Numbered from the stretch's first letter, positions 8,565 through 17,455 are shown. The stretch is 64,000 nt of DNA from Streptomyces soli (GCF_003999195.1 NZ_RJVR01000106.1:26146-90145), one strand, 5' to 3'. The notes: a model not told the origin generated them from the letters alone. Translations and numbers: made by a program.

Positions 8565-9251
8565 ATGGATCCCTTTCACGCCCGACTCGCCCGTATCGGT
8601 CTTGGAGCCGCCGCAGGGTACGGCTTCGTCCTGGCCGGCGGGTACGCGGTTCAGGCGCACGGGTTCCTGGAACGGCTGTCGGATGACGTCGACCTATTCA
8701 CGGACATCGCTGACCCGGTTGCTTTCTCCGAGGCCGTTGATGCGGTGGCTGCGGCCTACCGGAGGGCAGACTTGACCGTTGAGGTGGAGAAGTCCGGTGG
8801 GGTGTTCGCCCGGTTCGCGGTTGCTGATGAACAGGGGCACATGGCGAAGGTGGAGCTCGGGTGCGACTGGCGGGCTCGCCCGCCTGCCGTGTTGGAGATC
8901 GGTCCGGTGCTGCACCCCGATGACGCGGTGGCCAACAAGGTGACCACGCTGTTCGGACGGGCCGCACCCCGGGATTACCTCGACGTGAATGCGGCGCTCG
9001 CCTCCGGGCGGTACTCGGGTGGGCGGCTTCTGCAGTTGGCGTCGGAGCACGACGCCGGGTTCGAAGTCGCTTGTAGAGGTCCTACAGTGACCTCCGTTTG
9101 TCTCTCCGTCTGGTTGACGGCATCGTCGGGAGCCCAGCTCCGGTCTCGCTGGTGGGCTGGCGACAACCCCTCCGGTGGACAGCCGGTGGACAGACGCCTT
9201 TGGACGGTGCATCACGGGGTGGTACGGCCCAACCTGCCGAACGTGCTCTGA
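8565..9251 (+). pseudogene. AbiEii/AbiGii-type nucleotidyltransferase toxin, 3'-truncated
   Basis: From ATG 8565 the protein follows the AbiEii (DUF1814, nucleotidyltransferase fold) pattern: GYGFVLAGGYAVQAHG, LERLSDDVDLFTD (the G-G/DxD metal-binding core), MAKVELGCDWRARPP, and AVANKVTTLFGRAAPRDYLDV. Family character stops near residue 168 (about 9066, ...SEHDAGFE), after which the frame runs on into low-quality sequence and reaches a stop at 9251 inside the att-like region. The C-terminal helical part is replaced. Known AbiE-family toxins transfer nucleotides to RNA; whether this shortened form is active is unknown. Confidence 0.7.
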
Positions 9252-9302
9252 TCAGGCAAAATGTCACCACGTAGCATGGCGAGGCACCACGCAACATGAT
9301 CC

Positions 9303-9360
9303 CTCACGGTCTCGTAATGCGTAGGTCTCGGGTTCGAATCCCGAAGGCGGCTCCATGGTG
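9303..9360 (+). repeat. Left copy of 58-bp tRNA-associated direct repeat (att-like)
   Basis: These 58 bases are identical to 33162-33219 in the same orientation. Weaker similarity extends about 150 bases to each side (for example GACGCCTTTGGACG, TGCTCTGATCAGGCA, GGCACCACGCAACA upstream; a terminator and a second CATCGTAATGCGTAGGTC downstream). A repeat spanning a tRNA 3' end is the usual hallmark of an integrative-element attachment site. No integrase gene is visible in the window. Confidence 0.75.
9311..9355 (+). tRNA. tRNA-Thr(CGT) 3' half, partial
   Basis: Reading CT-CGT-AA (anticodon CGT), TGCGT, AGGTC, then T-arm TCGGG-TTCGAAT-CCCGA, acceptor AGGCGGC, T and CCA gives a textbook 3' half of a Thr tRNA. 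The 5' half is missing: the bases before the anticodon (ACGGT) do not pair with TGCGT and no D-arm or GCCGCCT acceptor strand lies upstream. It is an attachment-site remnant and should not produce a functional tRNA. Confidence 0.75.
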
Positions 9361-9362
9361 CA

Positions 9363-9388
9363 CCCCAGGTCATGCCTTTGACCTGGGG
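9363..9388 (+). terminator. Rho-independent terminator after tRNA fragment
   Basis: CCCCAGGTCA (9363-9372) pairs with TGACCTGGGG (9379-9388), followed by TTTCTTGTTT. This is a classic tRNA-gene terminator and is retained in both repeat copies. Confidence 0.8.
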
Positions 9389-9910
9389 TTTCTTGTTTCT
9401 GTTGACCTTGGAATCTGCGCGAATCGGGCACTGGCGATCTCCGCATCGTAATGCGTAGGTCCGAGGTCGACGCTGAGTGGCTGATCTCACGCCCCACGCC
9501 TCTGAGCTGGCCTTTTGTTCCAAAGAGCAGGTCCGCTCGGGTCTAGTCGGCGTGAGGTGGTGGCCGTCCGGTGGCCGAGCGTGCAGCGAGCGTGCAAATG
9601 GGTCTCGGTGAGCCTTGCGGGTTGAGCGGTGTGATGGGGGCCGGGGTTGTGGCAACCCAACAATCCCGTGAGCTCAGCTGGCCGTCGTTGGCACCGCTGT
9701 GCCAACGACGGCCGACGACATCGACCGACCGATGAGCGGACGATCGTGGACCTGGCTGGGCGGGGCATGGAGCTGTTGATGGCGCTGGGCGGCTACCGCT
9801 GTCTACGGGCGCACGATCCGCTGCCCGCGCAGTGCCAGTACGAGGGGATGCTCAGACCGAAAAGCCGTGGGGGTGGAAGGCGTTTCGCGTATGAACAGCG
9901 AACGCCATGG
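9389..9910. other. Intergenic, repeat arm and hairpin only
   Basis: No convincing gene. Contains the second CATCGTAATGCGTAGGTC (9444-9461), 134 bases after the first, and a 15-bp inverted repeat at 9680-9713. Short frames here lack family features. Confidence 0.4.
9680..9713. repeat. Perfect 15-bp inverted repeat
   Basis: GGCCGTCGTTGGCAC (9680-9694) and GTGCCAACGACGGCC (9699-9713) flank a 4-base loop CGCT. It sits about 200 bases downstream of the end of the minus-strand symporter gene; terminator or cruciform are both possible. Confidence 0.5.
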
Positions 9911-10795
9911 TCAGCGTGTGTTATCAGTTGCTGCGGGGGCGCTTCGCCGATGGCTGAGCACCGTGGCGATCGGGAGGGCTGCTGCCAGGCCGCTGAGCAG
10001 GACGGCGGCGAGCGCGCCCAGGACGGCGGGCTGGTCGCCGAAGGCGATGCCGATCGCGGCCAGGGCGGGCCCCGCGTTGCGTACTGCGGCGACGCCGCCC
10101 ATGGTGGTGCGGCGCACCGGCGGACCTGTGGCCAGCAGTGTGCCGACGGCGAAGGCGGCGGCTGCGAGCAGGAAGCCGGCGAGGAGGGTGAGTGAGCCGA
10201 GGAGTGCCACGACGTCACTCCAGTTGCCGATCAGCATGCCCGCCAGCACGATCAGGAATGTCACGTTCGAGACCGCGGCCGCCGTGGGGTGCCACGACCG
10301 TGCGGTGGGCGTGGCGTAGCGGCGCAGCAGCAGGCCCATGGCGAACGGTACGAGCTGCAGGAGGGCCACGGTCCGCACCAGCGCCACGACATCGAGGGAG
10401 ACCCCCTGGCCGACCTTGGCGGCGGTGAGGATGCCGTTGACCGTCGGGGCGAAGGTGAGGCTGCCGACGGTGGCGAGCAACACCTGCGTCGCCGCGCCCG
10501 TGACGACGTCGCCGTTCTGCACCATGGCCAGCTTCGCCCCGAAGGGCCCGCCTGGGGATGAGGCGACGAGGACGAGCGCGATGAACGCTGCTGAGGGGAG
10601 GCTGAACAGTGCACCGATGCCCCAGCCGAGCAGCGGGACGACCACCATGTTGGCGAGCAGTGCCAGCAACAGCAGCGGGGCGTTGGTGAAGATGCCGCGC
10701 AGTGCCGCGATGGTGGCCCCCAGGCCGGCGGCGAACATGGTGGCCGCGATGAAGATCACTGTGACGGCGTTGAACAGCATGTGCAGGGTGTCCAT
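9911..10795 (-). CDS. Bile acid:sodium symporter (BASS) family transporter
   Basis: 294 residues from ATG 10795 (GGAGGGGAATGTCTT upstream); a longer open frame to 11047 overlaps the peroxidase gene and was not used. About nine to ten hydrophobic segments, with the BASS core patterns LVASSPGGPFGAKLA and AAVRNAGPALAAIGIAFG (the substrate-cavity crossing helices). Predicted Na+-coupled inner-membrane carrier for organic anions. It starts 42 bases after the stop of the DyP peroxidase on the same strand, so they may be co-transcribed; a link between organic-anion uptake and peroxidase is unproven. Confidence 0.85.
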   Translation of the reverse strand: MDTLHMLFNAVTVIFIAATMFAAGLGATIAALRGIFTNAPLLLLALLANMVVVPLLGWGIGALFSLPSAAFIALVLVASSPGGPFGAKLAMVQNGDVVTGAATQVLLATVGSLTFAPTVNGILTAAKVGQGVSLDVVALVRTVALLQLVPFAMGLLLRRYATPTARSWHPTAAAVSNVTFLIVLAGMLIGNWSDVVALLGSLTLLAGFLLAAAAFAVGTLLATGPPVRRTTMGGVAAVRNAGPALAAIGIAFGDQPAVLGALAAVLLSGLAAALPIATVLSHRRSAPAATDNTR

Positions 10796-10836
10796 AAGAC
10801 ATTCCCCTCCGCGGCAGAGCGCGCGTCGCCGCCCTG

Positions 10837-12171
10837 TCAGTCCTGGAGATCGCCGAGCCAGCGCAGGGCGCTCAAGCCCGGCAGGAAGCAGTACTCGCCG
10901 CCGCGGGTGGTGACGAAGCGCGGCAGAGGGGTAAGGCGCCGTCGCAGCGGCCGCCGGGGAACGGTGAAGCCGGTGTCGCCGTCGTGGGATCCGGTGACGG
11001 GGTCTTTGGTGTTGCCTGCGCCGAAGAAGACGCCGTCGTTCATCCATTCCGACTGGACGAACTCGAACTGCCGCCCGAGGTGGGCTCCGATGAACGCGAA
11101 CATCAGGCCGCGGTCGGCCCCGTCGTCCTCCAGGACTCCCTTGAGCAGCGGCGGACCGTAGACGGCGCCGCGTCTGATCATGCGGTGCAGTCGCACTTCT
11201 CCCGCCACCGAGGCGTCGCGGGGGTTGGCCCGGCGGATGTGGCAGCCCCCGGGCGTGATGAATCCCGCAGGGTCGTCTCGCTCGTACAGGAAGGTGTTGC
11301 GGCGGTGCGGGTCCGCACCGAGAGCGGGATCGTCGTGCTGCGGACTGAGCGCCAGGGGAGCTCCGCTGCGCCAGCGTCCCATGATCTTGGCCGCGAGCAG
11401 TTCCTCGTCTTCGGGACCAGTGGAGTTGTCGCGCAGATAGCGTCGGAACGCGGCGACATTCTGGTGGAGTTTACGGAAGACCGCGTAGCTGCCGTTGCGT
11501 CCCAGCACCTCCGGCTGCGGGGTCTGGATACCGCCGATCTCGTCGCGATAGCCGAGCACGAACTCCCCGGCCTTCAACGGCACCTCCAGCTGGTTCGACC
11601 CGGCGATGCCGCTCCCTTCGACGGCCGGATGGCTGACGCCGTCGCGATAGCCGAAATGCTCGGTCTCGGTGGGCAGTGCGTGACAGTCCTGCCGCCAGAT
11701 CGCGGTCACACCGCGAAGGCGGTCGTACGCGGGGCGGGCCCGATCGAGGGCCGCCTCCAACCACGGGGTATCGGGCGCGACCGCCGCGACCACCACATGG
11801 ACATCCGACGTGCCCAGCGGCGCTTCCCAGTTCTCAGGGCTGCTCTCGCCGACATCGCTCAGCGCTTTGGCCCGGGCGGCCATCCCCTGCCGGAACTCCC
11901 ATGCGAACGTGTCCAGTGACGCGTGCGGCACCCCCAGCGCCTCCAGACCGTGGCAGGTGACCGCGACACTGACCCAGGTGTCACCCAGGGGGCTGATCGA
12001 GTCGGCGGCAGAGGTCACCACCGAACTCGCGCGCCGCATCAACTCCCGCCCGTCTGCCCGGTCATCGACGCGGAACACAAGGTACGTCGCCGCGTAGGGA
12101 GTCGGCCGGGGGCTGAGAACCCCGCGCTGAATATCGTCGAGTTCCAGCGTGACTTGCGTAGGTCCGCTCAC
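10837..12171 (-). CDS. DyP-type haem peroxidase
   Basis: 444 residues from GTG 12171 (GGAGGCCAACC upstream; codons further 5' overlap the neighbouring gene). The haem-pocket motif GYRDG (residues 174-178) carries the DyP distal Asp; downstream NPRDAS, GLMFAFIGAHLGRQFEFVQSEW and a FVTTRGGEYCFLPGLSAL ending match long DyP/YfeX-type enzymes. Predicted H2O2-dependent oxidation of aromatics or porphyrins. No Tat signal or encapsulin-targeting tail is seen, so it is probably cytoplasmic. It follows two uncharacterised genes with 19- and 44-base gaps, making a three-gene unit plus the BASS carrier. Confidence 0.88.
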   Translation of the reverse strand: MSGPTQVTLELDDIQRGVLSPRPTPYAATYLVFRVDDRADGRELMRRASSVVTSAADSISPLGDTWVSVAVTCHGLEALGVPHASLDTFAWEFRQGMAARAKALSDVGESSPENWEAPLGTSDVHVVVAAVAPDTPWLEAALDRARPAYDRLRGVTAIWRQDCHALPTETEHFGYRDGVSHPAVEGSGIAGSNQLEVPLKAGEFVLGYRDEIGGIQTPQPEVLGRNGSYAVFRKLHQNVAAFRRYLRDNSTGPEDEELLAAKIMGRWRSGAPLALSPQHDDPALGADPHRRNTFLYERDDPAGFITPGGCHIRRANPRDASVAGEVRLHRMIRRGAVYGPPLLKGVLEDDGADRGLMFAFIGAHLGRQFEFVQSEWMNDGVFFGAGNTKDPVTGSHDGDTGFTVPRRPLRRRLTPLPRFVTTRGGEYCFLPGLSALRWLGDLQD

Positions 12172-12190
12172 GGTTGGCCTCCCTGCGGCG

Positions 12191-13204
12191 CTACTTCGCG
12201 ACGAGGTTCCGCCAGAAATTCCGCAGGCTCTCGTCGCCTCCGAACAGCGAACTGAAGATCGTGGAGTCCGCCAGCAGCACATCGCCGGCCCGCTCACCGC
12301 TCGGAGGCATCCACAGGAACATGTTGAACTCGGTGTTGCCGGCCTCGGTGAACGGATGCGGCCTGGAGGTGTCGATCGGCTGCCTGGCCAGCACGTGGAT
12401 GACATCCGGCTCGTCGGTCGTCACGGCGTAGTGCGGAAGGTGCATATGGAGGTTGAAGTTCGTCACCCCTTCCAACCACCCTTTCGCGTCCAGGTCCGCG
12501 ACCGTGGACAGCGGGGCGATCTTGTTGTTCTCCCGCACCGCGGGGCGCAGTCCGTAGCGGTTCTCGACCGGCACCCCGAGGCCTTGCATCAAGCCCCGGA
12601 CGTACGTGGCGAACCGCTGCCGGCGGGGGACCAAGGGATCGCCGTGATGGTGGTACTCCACGTCCCGCACGGCCAGATCGTCCGATGCCCCGACGTCATG
12701 GTGAGGCCCCAGGACCAGACAGGCGTCCTCTCGGCCGAGGAAAGCCCGCAGTGCCTCAACCTCCTCAGGCTGGGCCTCCTGCCCGGTGACCATGTGGTCC
12801 AACCCGAACACGAACAGGGTGTCGGTGTCGGCCAGTACGCGCTCGTCGAGCGGGGTACGGAAACCGGCCTGGTCGATGCGCTGATACACCGGGACAGGGT
12901 GCCCGGTGACCTCCTCGACGAACTGCTGGAACGGCACCCAGGCCCAGAAGAACAACTCCATTGATCCAGCGATGCCTTGCTGGAACTGCAACGGGTCCGA
13001 CCACTTCGGGTCCTCGTAGGCAGGCCACGCCACCCGCCGGACCTCCGTCATCGTGGAGAACCGGTTGTCCAGCTCAGCCGGATTTCTGCCCGCCTCGGCG
13101 GGATAGCTCCACGAGACGTAGATGCTCACCCGTCGTCGACCAGGGGTGTATTCGCGCGGGACGTGGTTCTGGTTGTAGGTGCGCGCGGTCCTGGCCTCGC
13201 TCAT
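12191..13204 (-). CDS. Uncharacterised protein in DyP operon
   Basis: 337 residues from ATG 13204 (GGAGACGAG upstream), reading MSEARTARTYNQNHVPREY. Not recognised. Features: no membrane segment, an N-terminal SIYVSWSYPAEAGRN strand, several Trp/Phe-rich segments (MELFFWAWVPFQQF), and a His/Asp-rich middle (LGPHHDVGASDD ... EYHHHGDPL) that could bind metal, somewhat reminiscent of ThuA/amidotransferase-like folds (weak). It lies 19 bases upstream of the peroxidase gene. A role in supplying, regulating or using the peroxidase is inference from order only. Confidence 0.75.
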   Translation of the reverse strand: MSEARTARTYNQNHVPREYTPGRRRVSIYVSWSYPAEAGRNPAELDNRFSTMTEVRRVAWPAYEDPKWSDPLQFQQGIAGSMELFFWAWVPFQQFVEEVTGHPVPVYQRIDQAGFRTPLDERVLADTDTLFVFGLDHMVTGQEAQPEEVEALRAFLGREDACLVLGPHHDVGASDDLAVRDVEYHHHGDPLVPRRQRFATYVRGLMQGLGVPVENRYGLRPAVRENNKIAPLSTVADLDAKGWLEGVTNFNLHMHLPHYAVTTDEPDVIHVLARQPIDTSRPHPFTEAGNTEFNMFLWMPPSGERAGDVLLADSTIFSSLFGGDESLRNFWRNLVAK

Positions 13205-13248
13205 CTCGTCTCCGATCCGCAGTGGGACAAGCGCGCGACAGCCCGCTC

Positions 13249-13782
13249 TCACTGCAGCTGGTCGAGCATCTCCGACAGGGCACCTTTGATCCGCAGAGCT
13301 TTCTTGATCTCATCAGCGGTCACGTACGGGTACTCCCCGTACTCGATGAAGCTCGGACAGTGGTGTTCACGCACAAACCTGACGAACGCGTCAGGGTTGG
13401 TCCGCCAGTCCTCCGGGAACCCTTCGAGGTTCTCGAAGGCCGTGTTCACCCCCGCCTTGCTGAAAAGCGCGATGGCGTCCTCGGTGTACTTGTCGAAGTC
13501 CGTGTCGAAGATCCCCTGATACATGAAGCGCGTATCGTCGTCGAAGAGCACCCAACGCAGGTAGTGCAACTTCAGCGGCGCGAGAAGATAGGGGTTCTCC
13601 TCCAAAGCTTTGGCCAGCGTGTGGCCATACTCACGCATCGCGTCAGCCCGGCCCGGCTTGACCTTCGCGACGATGGTGAACCCATAACACGCCGGCGTCT
13701 TCGGAAAAACCGGGCCGTACTTCCCCAGCTCGAACTGGTCGGCATCCTTGGGGATGACGGCCGCCTGCGGCTTGATCTCCAT
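13249..13782 (-). CDS. Uncharacterised alpha/beta-barrel-like protein, first gene of DyP operon
   Basis: 177 residues from ATG 13782 with GGGAGGAGCGGAC upstream. Two segments with dimeric alpha/beta-barrel (ferredoxin-like) periodicity are visible: YGFTIVAKVKPGRADAMREYG ... LHYLRWVLFDDDTRFMYQGIFD and the C-terminal CPSFIEYGEYPYVTADEIKKAL. DyP peroxidases themselves are built from this fold, so a related accessory domain encoded separately is possible but unproven. First gene of the run 13782 to 10837. Confidence 0.75.
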   Translation of the reverse strand: MEIKPQAAVIPKDADQFELGKYGPVFPKTPACYGFTIVAKVKPGRADAMREYGHTLAKALEENPYLLAPLKLHYLRWVLFDDDTRFMYQGIFDTDFDKYTEDAIALFSKAGVNTAFENLEGFPEDWRTNPDAFVRFVREHHCPSFIEYGEYPYVTADEIKKALRIKGALSEMLDQLQ

Positions 13783-13918
13783 GTCCGCTCCTCCCGCAAC
13801 CTACCGGCCGGGAACAATCCTCGTCATCGTCCCACGCAGCACGTCCCTCTGCCTCTTGACCAGAAATAGAAAGGCCGGTTGGCCGTGGCCCCTTCTCCGG
13901 TGGCTCGTTGAGGGTGTT

Positions 13919-14056
13919 GTGGGGAAAAGGAACGGCCCACCGTGGCTGGTGTCGGATGGCCTATGGCGGCGGATTGAGCCGCTGTTGCCAGCGCGTGCGC
14001 CCCGGTCGGCTGCCGCCGCGTCGCCAGCAGCCAGCGGCCCGCGACGCTTGCGCTGA
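13919..14056 (+). mobile_element. IS5-family transposase N-terminal fragment
   Basis: MGKRNGPPWLVSDGLWRRIEPLLPARAPR is the characteristic start of IS5-type (DUF4096) transposases (VSDELWERIEPLLP). The reading frame is lost within about 40 residues and the DDE domain is absent. Confidence 0.6.
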
Positions 14057-14293
14057 GCCGGGCGGGATCTGCCGGCGCGGCCCCCCGCCACCGTCAACCT
14101 GGGTGGCCGCGGGCTCCGTCGGGCCGGATGATCACCGACCTGCCTGCCGGGCCTGCCCGCCGCGGCGAATCATGCGCCCCCATGCGCGAGGTCCGGATGG
14201 GTTCTAAAGTTGAGGGGAATCCCACGTGGAAATCCGTTCCTTCCGCCTCACTCCGCCACTCGGGCTCGGAAACGCACGAGGAGGGCATACAAC

Positions 14294-14620
14294 ATGTCCA
14301 CTGCATCTGAAACCCCTGTCCTGGACACCCTCGCCGCCATGACGGTCGACTCGATCGAGCGGTGCGGGCTGACCCCGGACATGCTCATGCTCACGCGTAT
14401 CGCGGCACTCGCTGCTTCGGATGCTCCGCCGATCTCCTACGTGGCCCATATCGACCCCGCCCTGAAGGCCGGCCTGACCGCCGACCAACTGCAGGACGTC
14501 CTGGTCGCCATCGCGCCCATCGTGGGCACAGCCCGCATCATGACGGCAGCGGGCAACATTGCCACGGCACTCGGCATCGCCATCGCCGTCGCCGATGCCG
14601 AGATCGAGGCCCAGGGCTGA
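14294..14620 (+). CDS. Carboxymuconolactone decarboxylase-like (CMD/AhpD-fold) protein
   Basis: 108 residues from ATG 14294 (GAGGAGGGC upstream). All-helical, with RIAALAASDAPPISYVAHIDPALKAGLTADQLQDVLVAIAPIVGTARIMTAAGNI, the pattern of small CMD-like proteins. The CxxC pair of AhpD peroxidase partners is absent, so a redox role is unlikely. A degraded paralogue lies on the other strand at 20084-20424. Function unknown beyond fold. Confidence 0.8.
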   Translation: MSTASETPVLDTLAAMTVDSIERCGLTPDMLMLTRIAALAASDAPPISYVAHIDPALKAGLTADQLQDVLVAIAPIVGTARIMTAAGNIATALGIAIAVADAEIEAQG

Positions 14621-14747
14621 GAGCAGACGCTCACCCGGCATCGATGATCGGCGCGGCCGATGTCGGAGGAGGCCACGGAGCCGGTACTGGCCGCAGGGCC
14701 CTGCGCCGGGCGTCCTGACAGCCGCAGGGCCAGGCAGGAGGCCTTCG

Positions 14748-15222
14748 ATGTCCCAGAACACGACCACGGCGATGCGCGGGGCACACCCCACGCCATGCCC
14801 GAGGAACGCGCGGCCCTCGGCAAGGAGGCCCGGCGCCGCTCGCCGCGGTCGGGTCACGCCGCGTACAAGCCGTCTCCTCACGGGCCGGACCCGCTGGTGA
14901 TCCTGGAGGCGCAGTCCGGGGCACGGGTGCTCGAACTCGTCACGATCCGCTACGGCCGGATGATGGAGTCCCCGTTCCGTTTCTACCGGGGCGCCGCCGC
15001 GAGCATGGCGTCCGACCTGGCCCGGCAGCCCGCGCTCGGGACTCACGGCCCAGTTGTGCGGGGACGCGCACATGCTGAACTTCCGTCTGCTTGCCTCACC
15101 GGAGAGGAAGTTGATGTTCGACATCAACGACTTCGACGAGACGCTGCCGGGCCCCTGGGAGTGGGACGTCAAGCTGCTGTCGGCGAGTCTCGTCATCGCG
15201 GCCCGGGCGAACGGCTCGGGAC
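14748..15222 (+). pseudogene. DUF2252 gene, frameshifted and truncated
   Basis: ATG 14748 follows CAGGAGG. Three frames together give MSQNTTTAMRGAHPT, then PEERAALGKEARRRSPRSGHAAYKPSP and VLELVTIRYGRMMESPFRFYRGAAASM, then LTAQLCGDAHMLNFRLLASPE and DINDFDETLPGPWEWDVK, matching step by step the N-terminal third of the intact DUF2252 protein at 22117-23514. Frame changes lie near 14793 and 15040; homology stops near 15222. Non-functional. Confidence 0.85.
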
Positions 15223-15373
15223 GAGCAGCGGGGGATCCGCCGCTCCATGCGGCGGAGGAGATCGACTTCGATGTGGATCTGCGGGAGCTCCAGGGACAGG
15301 AGCGACTGGATGTGTTCTGCCGTTTCGGGATGGGGCGGCGGCTGAGCAAACCGGTGCTGATGAATCCGGCGAG

Positions 15374-15466
15374 GTGGATGAACTCGCAAAGCTGTCGGAG
15401 ATCAAGGCCAGAGGCGACATCTCCGAAGAGGAGTTGCGGCGGGCAAAGGAAAAGATCCTGCACTGA
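15374..15466 (+). pseudogene. SHOCT domain fragment
   Basis: VDELAKLSEIKARGDISEEELRRAKEKILH is a complete SHOCT motif and nearly equals the C-terminus of the intact SHOCT protein at 19562-19978 (EELAQLSEIRAKGDISDEEFRRVKEKILH). The membrane part is missing. It lies directly after the DUF2252 relic, echoing the second locus. Confidence 0.75.
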
Positions 15467-15495
15467 CGCGGGAACCGACGAAGGAGGGGTGTCCC

Positions 15496-16329
15496 ATGTG
15501 CCGGTGGCTCGCCTATTCGGGAACGCCGATGCTGCTCGATAACATCCTCTACAGACCGGCACACTCCCTGATCGACCAGAGCCTGCACTCCCGGCTGGGC
15601 GTCGAGACGACCAACGGCGACGGGTTCGGCGTCGGCTGGTACGCACCGGGCCTCGACACTCCGGCAATCCTCCGGGACACCGGCCCCGCATGGAACAACC
15701 GCAATCTGCGGGAGATCTCGGGCCATGTCCGCTCGGGGCTGTTCTTCGCCCATATCCGGGCCTCGACCGGTACGGCAGTGCAGCAGACCAACTGTCATCC
15801 GTTCCGCCATGGCCGCTGGATGTGGATGCACAACGGTGCGATCAGCGACTTCCACCGCCTCCGGCGAGATCTGTGCCTGGCGATCGATCCGGCACTGTTC
15901 GCCTCCATCGAGGGATCGACCGACTCGGAGGTGATGTTCTTCCTCGCGCTCACCTATGGCCTGGACCAGGACGCGCCGGGAGCCGTGGCACGGATGGCGG
16001 GCCTGGTGGAACGGCTGGGCCACGAGAACGGGGTGGAGTTCCCGCTCCAGATGACGGTCGCGGCGACCGATGGTGAACGGCTTTGGGCCTTCCGCTACTC
16101 CAGCCAGGGCACTTCGCGCTCGCTGTTCTACAGCAGCCGGGTGGACGCGCTGCGGGCGCTGCACCCGGATACGGCGTTCCTGCAGCGGGTATCCGACGAG
16201 ACGCGGCTTGTCGTGTCCGAGCCGCTGGGTGATCTGCCGGGCGCCTGGAACGAGGTCCCGGAGAACAGTTACGGCATTGTGCAGCAAGGGCAGGACGAGT
16301 TGCGGCCCTTCGCTCCGCAGCCCGTGTAG
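15496..16329 (+). CDS. Class II glutamine amidotransferase
   Basis: 277 residues, start ATG 15496 after GAAGGAGGGGTGTCCC. MCRWLAYSG puts the N-terminal nucleophile at Cys2; NGDGFGVGWY, FFAHIRASTG, NCHPFRHGRWMWMHNGAI and STDSEVMFFL match the Ntn-type glutaminase domain of the EgtC/YafJ group. Ammonia acceptor unknown: no ergothioneine genes are near. It follows the SHOCT relic by 29 bases. Confidence 0.88.
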   Translation: MCRWLAYSGTPMLLDNILYRPAHSLIDQSLHSRLGVETTNGDGFGVGWYAPGLDTPAILRDTGPAWNNRNLREISGHVRSGLFFAHIRASTGTAVQQTNCHPFRHGRWMWMHNGAISDFHRLRRDLCLAIDPALFASIEGSTDSEVMFFLALTYGLDQDAPGAVARMAGLVERLGHENGVEFPLQMTVAATDGERLWAFRYSSQGTSRSLFYSSRVDALRALHPDTAFLQRVSDETRLVVSEPLGDLPGAWNEVPENSYGIVQQGQDELRPFAPQPV

Positions 16330-16661
16330 GGCGCCGGGGCCTGCCCCTGGCCCCGCCCCAGGAGTCACCCTGATCGCCGCAAAAAGAGACGCGGGAGGAG
16401 TACGCCTCATACGCGTGGGCTGGGTGCGAGGGCGGCCGACGGGGGCGCTCACCTTGATCCGCTCGATGACGGCGGCGAAGCGAGCATTGTGTCCCGATCA
16501 CAGGTGACGACCTGCGCAAAGGGCGGCCGGGTATCCGTGGCCGAGCCTCCAGGATGCCGCCGCAGATGACGTGATCGCGATCGAGCGCCCCGGAGAGGTG
16601 CCCAGTAGCGTGGGCCGGGGGAGGGCGAGACGAACCGCCGGCAACTGAAGGACAGACTCTC
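16330..16661. other. Intergenic, nothing recognised
   Basis: About 330 bases without a credible gene, strong hairpin or repeat. It should hold the promoter of the CPBP protease gene. Confidence 0.4.
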
Positions 16662-17444
16662 ATGCCCTGCCGCGACCCCGATGGTCCCGAGCGGTGCGAG
16701 GTACGAGGGTGCCCCACCGTGAGCGACACGCCGCGGAGCCGACGCCGAAGACGGATCGGCACCTGGCCCGCCGTGGGACTCACGGTGGCCGTCCTCGTCG
16801 CTGCCAACCTGGTCATGCACCGCTGGAGTGGCCTGTTCGGCCTGGTGACGGCCGTCGTGGTCAGCGTCCTGCTGCTCGGTGTGCTCCGCTGGGCCGGCGG
16901 TACCTGGGTGGACGCGGGTCTGGCGCCCGGCACACTGGCCGGCGGTGCCCGTTGGGCGCTGGCCCTGATCGGCCTGGTCGGCGTCGTCTACCTGGCCGGG
17001 GCTCTGTTGCCGGCCACCAGCACGCTGTTCGAGGACCGGCGGTACGACGGGATGAAGGGGACCGAGCTGATGATGCGTGTTCTCGTGCTGGTCCCCGTCG
17101 GCACGGTGCTGGTGGAGGAGATCGCCTTCCGCGGCGTGCTCTACGGTCTGGTGTGCCGCGCCCGCGGGGCGGTATGGGCGACCGCCGTGTCGAGCCTGCT
17201 GTTCGGCCTGTGGCACGTGCTGCCGTCACTGCACCTGGCAACGGCGAAACCCGCTTTGACCACGGTCTTCGGGGACTCCGCGCTCGGTGCTGCCCTGGCG
17301 GTTCTGTCGGCGGTGCTGTTCACGGCGGCAGCGGGCGTCGTGTTCTGCGAACTGCGGCGCCGTAGCGGCAGTCTGCTGGCTCCCATGGGCCTGCACTGGG
17401 CGGTCAACGCACTCGGCTACCTCGTCGGGTTCCTGCTGCGCTGA
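16662..17444 (+). CDS. CPBP family intramembrane protease
   Basis: 260 residues from ATG 16662 (GAAGGACAG upstream); a GTG near 16720 (VSDTPRSRRRRR) is an alternative start that drops a Cys-rich prefix. Six or more hydrophobic segments. The CAAX-protease/bacteriocin-processing motifs are all present: EEIAFRG in the glutamate motif, FGLWHVLPS with its His, and HWAVNALGY in the last helix. Predicted membrane metallopeptidase; substrate unknown. Not near the RiPP cluster, so a link to it is not supported. Confidence 0.85.
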   Translation: MPCRDPDGPERCEVRGCPTVSDTPRSRRRRRIGTWPAVGLTVAVLVAANLVMHRWSGLFGLVTAVVVSVLLLGVLRWAGGTWVDAGLAPGTLAGGARWALALIGLVGVVYLAGALLPATSTLFEDRRYDGMKGTELMMRVLVLVPVGTVLVEEIAFRGVLYGLVCRARGAVWATAVSSLLFGLWHVLPSLHLATAKPALTTVFGDSALGAALAVLSAVLFTAAAGVVFCELRRRSGSLLAPMGLHWAVNALGYLVGFLLR

Positions 17445-17455
17445 CCGCGCGACAG

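Noticed and set aside
9311..9355. Complete functional tRNA-Thr gene
   Set aside because: Only the 3' half is present; no D-arm or 5' acceptor strand pairs upstream. Kept as a partial tRNA.
10796..11047. N-terminal extension of the BASS symporter frame
   Set aside because: It is Arg-rich antisense-like sequence inside the DyP peroxidase gene; ATG 10795 has its own GGAGGGG.
16662..17444. CPBP protease as RiPP leader peptidase
   Set aside because: The gene lies 30 kb away, beyond the att-like repeat, with no shared operator; no positional support.
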